From contig NZ_CXWE01000007.1 of NCBI RefSeq assembly GCF_001404515.1, positions 248,001 through 312,000 of the forward strand: a DNA stretch of 64,000 nt, written 5' to 3'. Positions 61,755 through 64,000 of this stretch are shown here, in pieces. The notes beneath the pieces were generated by a model. It worked only from the letters and a program-made list of their open reading frames with translations, made no database searches and was not told the origin of the DNA. This stretch comes from Roseibium album (GTDB taxonomy: Bacteria; Pseudomonadota; Alphaproteobacteria; Rhizobiales; Stappiaceae). Position 1 is the stretch's first letter. Each line of letters begins with the position of its first letter. A program made the position numbers and the translations under genes.

Positions 61755-62486
61755 ATGCCGTACAAAGGTTATGGACAATACTGCCCGCTCGCCCTGGCTG
61801 CTGAAGTCCTCTGTGAACGCTGGACTTTGCTGGTGATTAGCCGGGTGATCGACGGGTGCACACGCTTCAATGAAATTCATCGCGGCGTTCCGAAGATCTC
61901 GGCCACTTTGCTCAGTCAGCGGTTGTCCAGTCTGGAGCATGCCGGCTTGATTACGCGCCGGGCCCTGGAAAACGGCCGGGGATTTTCATACGAATTGACG
62001 GATGCCGGGCGTGAACTCGATCCGATCATCATGAGCCTTGCCGTTTGGGGTCAGAAATGGTCGCGGGATATGGAAACCGAAGATCTTGATCCGGCATTCC
62101 TGGCGTGGAGCATGCACACAAGGCTGAATGTCGAGGCCATGCCCGCGCACCGTATTGTCATGGAATTTGCCTTTTCCGGGACGCACAAGGGCTTGAGCCG
62201 CTTCTGGCTTGTGGTTGAAGACGGTCGCGTCGACATGTGCCTTAAGTATCCCGGTCTGGAGGTGGATGTCGCCATCTCTTCGGATATCAGGTGTTTTTTT
62301 CAAGCAGAAGACGGCATACGAGATCTGCGCAGCGAAATTGCCAGCGGTCAGGTGTCCGTGTCTGGCTCGACGGCCTATCGCAGGGCACTGCCCGACTGGT
62401 TGATGTTGAGCGCATTGGCACAATTTCCCAGACAAACCGGTAACGAGGCAGGTGCCGGCGAACCGCATATTGCGCGGACGGGTTAA
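61755..62486 (+). CDS. HxlR-family regulator, sequence corrupted by sequencing adapter
   Basis: About 243 residues as assembled. The N-terminal domain (about 10-100) is a clear HxlR winged helix: YCPLALAAEVLCERWTLLVI and TLLSQRLSSLEHAGLI. The C-terminal part is a SCP2-like or ligand domain. Residues about 179-192 (RCFFQAEDGIRD) are encoded by T7 plus the Illumina P7 adapter at 62294-62324, so the native residues there are lost. GAGGAG precedes the ATG. It is divergent from the FAD oxidoreductase operon and is its likely regulator. Confidence 0.85.
   Translation: MPYKGYGQYCPLALAAEVLCERWTLLVISRVIDGCTRFNEIHRGVPKISATLLSQRLSSLEHAGLITRRALENGRGFSYELTDAGRELDPIIMSLAVWGQKWSRDMETEDLDPAFLAWSMHTRLNVEAMPAHRIVMEFAFSGTHKGLSRFWLVVEDGRVDMCLKYPGLEVDVAISSDIRCFFQAEDGIRDLRSEIASGQVSVSGSTAYRRALPDWLMLSALAQFPRQTGNEAGAGEPHIARTG
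62294..62324 (+). other. Illumina P7 adapter with T-linker embedded in the assembly
   Basis: Seven T residues (62294-62300) are followed by a 24-base exact match to the Illumina P7 flow-cell oligonucleotide (62301-62324; begins caagcagaagacgg, ends tacgagat). In the forward frame it encodes FFQAEDGIRD, in another FFKQKTAYEI, both known contamination peptides. It is not biological sequence. Confidence 0.97.
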
Positions 62487-62558
62487 CAATAGCCGGATGG
62501 CGCGTACCAATGCGTCATTGTGCCATCGGTCTCCGTTGTCACTCATGTCGCGCCCATT

Positions 62559-62603
62559 GCAGCGGACCGGAGTGCAGCGGACCGGAGTGCTGCAGACCGG
62601 CGT
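62559..62603. repeat. 15-bp tandem repeat, three units
   Basis: Two identical units GCAGCGGACCGGAGT and a third with three changes lie head to tail between the HxlR and DHFR-like genes. Confidence 0.75.
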
Positions 62604-62768
62604 GCGGGGATCGCGCGATCCCGATAGCAACATGATGTGTCGATCAATTGTTGTCGTCGTCCGCAAGGATGCGATTGTCCGGCACCGCAATTCGGCATCC
62701 TCACCAGGCTAAAGAGAATGGATGAAACAACCTTTCGGAGTGCGGTTGACGATTGTCGCCACAATAAT

Positions 62769-62781
62769 TATACACTGTATA
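62769..62781. promoter_or_regulatory. Palindromic operator for the DHFR-like/TetR pair
   Basis: TATACACTGTATA has 5-bp inverted arms around ACT. It ends 16 bases before the GTG start of the DHFR-like gene, over the expected promoter. TetR-family regulators bind such short palindromes; the adjacent TetR gene is the candidate. Confidence 0.6.
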
Positions 62782-62797
62782 AAAAGAGGAGGAAATC

Positions 62798-63331
62798 GTG
62801 CCGACCGGTCACACGATGATGGCAATGTCGCTTGATGGTTTTGTCGCGCGAAAGGATCACACCCTCGATTGGTTGATGAAGCTCGACACCGAGGGTGAAG
62901 ACTACGGATTTGCCGCTTTTCAGAACAGCATCGATGTCATCGTGATGGGCTCCGGCTCCTTCAGGACGGTCCTGGGATTTGGCGAATGGCCGTATCGGAA
63001 ACCGGTCATCGTAATGAGCAGGTCACTTGCCGATGATGAGATCCCCAAAGACGTGAAGTCCAAGGTCGAGCTGAGCCGGCTCTCACCGGCCGAACTCATG
63101 TCGCGTCTCGGTGAGCGTGGTATTGGCCGGGTCTATGTGGACGGCGGCGCTATCATCCGATCGTTCATGCGCGAAGGCCTGATTGCAGACATGCGGGTTG
63201 CGATTGCTCCTGTTCTCATTGGTGAAGGTATCCGCATGTTCGGAGAACTGGATCGTGACATCGACCTGAGACTCGAAAGCGTGGACCGGTTCAAGTCGGG
63301 ACTGATCCATATGTACTACGTGGTGATTTGA
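62798..63331 (+). CDS. Dihydrofolate reductase family (RibD C-terminal-like) protein
   Basis: A 177-residue protein of the RibD-C/DHFR fold: MAMSLDGFVARKDHTLDWL at the start, VIVMGSGSFRTVL around residue 50, and VYVDGGAIIRSFMREGLI around residue 115. Such stand-alone members are NADPH-dependent reductases of unknown substrate. It starts with GTG after GAGGAGG. It ends 3 bases before the TetR gene, so the two are one operon. Confidence 0.87.
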   Translation: MPTGHTMMAMSLDGFVARKDHTLDWLMKLDTEGEDYGFAAFQNSIDVIVMGSGSFRTVLGFGEWPYRKPVIVMSRSLADDEIPKDVKSKVELSRLSPAELMSRLGERGIGRVYVDGGAIIRSFMREGLIADMRVAIAPVLIGEGIRMFGELDRDIDLRLESVDRFKSGLIHMYYVVI

Positions 63332-63334
63332 GTC

Positions 63335-63910
63335 ATGTCGTCAGGCAGGCTCATAGGGCGTCCGCAGAAGGGCAGTCGCTCCATTTCCAGGGAACATATA
63401 CTTTCAACCGCACTTCCGTTGCTCAATGAGCAAGGTTTGGAAGCAGTGTCTTTTCGGCGTTTGGCCGATGCGCTGAACGTGACCGCGATGGCGATCAAAT
63501 ACCATGTCGGCAGCCACAGGAGTTTGATTGCCGCGCTGATACGAACCGCTTTCGAGGGTACCCTTACTCATATCGAAGGCAACACCCCGGAAGAACGTCT
63601 CAGACACATACTCTCAACTTACTGCACCCGGGCCTTGGAAAATGCGAACGTTGTGCGCTGCATCCTGAACGATCCATCCTTGATGAGCGGCGAGGTCGTT
63701 ACGGTCACGGAAGAGATCCGGAAAAACACCAGAATGCTTAACGATGGCGACGAGCAGGACGTGCTGCTCAATCTGCTGGTCGACTACACACATGGCTTTG
63801 TTTTTTCCGCAGTTGCAGCGCCGTCAAATCATGGTCTGACCCTGGACGATTATCTGCGGAGTGTCGATTGGGTGCTGAAAGCAGGTCAGTCCGCACAAGT
63901 TTCAAATTGA
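63335..63910 (+). CDS. TetR-family transcriptional regulator
   Basis: A 191-residue regulator with an N-terminal TetR helix-turn-helix (ISREHILSTALPLLNEQGLEAVSFRRLADALNV region, residues about 18-60) and a helical ligand domain. It lies directly after the DHFR-like gene and probably represses both through the TATACACTGTATA palindrome. Effector unknown. Nothing recognisable follows to the window end. Confidence 0.88.
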   Translation: MSSGRLIGRPQKGSRSISREHILSTALPLLNEQGLEAVSFRRLADALNVTAMAIKYHVGSHRSLIAALIRTAFEGTLTHIEGNTPEERLRHILSTYCTRALENANVVRCILNDPSLMSGEVVTVTEEIRKNTRMLNDGDEQDVLLNLLVDYTHGFVFSAVAAPSNHGLTLDDYLRSVDWVLKAGQSAQVSN

Positions 63911-64000
63911 AGTTCCGAGCGGATCGTTCGTGTCTGTTTTCTGAATGTATTCCGGGACTGGCCGCTGTCCGGACCGGCTCGTATTGGCTTTTGCATCCGG

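Larger units (their letters stand above)
62487..62797. other. Intergenic region with tandem repeat and TetR-type operator
   Basis: 311 bases. It contains three 15-base units at 62559-62603: GCAGCGGACCGGAGT twice, then GCTGCAGACCGGCGT. It also contains the palindrome TATACACTGTATA at 62769-62781. No gene or intrinsic terminator was seen. Confidence 0.6.

Noticed and set aside
62209-62403. 64-codon ORF containing FFKQKTAYEI
   Set aside because: This is a shadow frame over the Illumina adapter and the HxlR gene.

Overview
The window looks like an alphaproteobacterial chromosome segment, most likely Hyphomicrobiales of the Roseibium/Labrenzia (Stappiaceae) kind. This is an inference. It rests on the imuA-imuB-dnaE2 mutasome, an Hsp20-DUF1150 pair, a VPLPA-CTERM protein, a GTTC-N7-GTTC motif of the alphaproteobacterial LexA type, moderately high GC and extragenic palindromes. 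No rRNA, tRNA, CRISPR array, insertion sequence or prophage was recognised. Most of the window is well-packed metabolic and regulatory DNA with a few accessory patches.

Layout. 0-2.4 kb: a WYL regulator divergent from a GFA-like protein across a perfect 15-bp inverted repeat, then a DMT transporter. 2.4-9.2 kb: a four-PAS GGDEF-EAL protein, a secreted caspase-like/Sel1 protein and a GNAT gene broken by an in-frame stop. 9.3-17.4 kb: a complete sugar or polyol locus with LacI regulator, oxidoreductase, TIM-barrel protein, ABC importer, aldo-keto reductase and SDR; two near-identical 17-bp operators lie in the divergent promoter. 17.4-22.6 kb: LysE exporter, large unknown membrane protein, PHB-depolymerase-like esterase and membrane adenylate cyclase. 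22.9-26.1 kb: an accessory locus with a CI-like regulator, two tandem paralogues of an unrecognised family, a Cys-rich secreted protein and a hypothetical protein. 26.2-31.9 kb: dnaE2, imuB and imuA.

32.2-36.7 kb: ugpBAEC, the glycerol-3-phosphate importer, behind three 11-bp Pho-box-like repeats. 36.8-44.1 kb: AlkC-like DNA glycosylase, a cluster of extragenic palindromes, MmcQ/MFS/small membrane genes, an ECF sigma factor with a SnoaL-like protein, LysR, and Hsp20-DUF1150. 44.4-52 kb: orphan solute-binding protein, OpgC-like acyltransferase, TTC38-like TPR protein, YeeE sulfur transporter, DUF302, a strong-SD 31-codon ORF, an SDR and a voltage-sensor channel with a zinc ribbon. 52-58.5 kb: a second PHB-depolymerase-like esterase, a CoA-transferase/ThDP-enzyme pair, an SRPBCC protein divergent from an MmyB-like regulator, and RidA. 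58.9-63.9 kb: a three-gene operon (FAD oxidoreductase, secreted protein, VPLPA-CTERM protein) divergent from an HxlR regulator, then a DHFR-like gene and its TetR regulator.

Two cautions. The HxlR gene contains an exact copy of the Illumina P7 adapter preceded by a T-run, so the assembly is wrong there. The most novel biology is probably the 22.9-26.1 kb locus.
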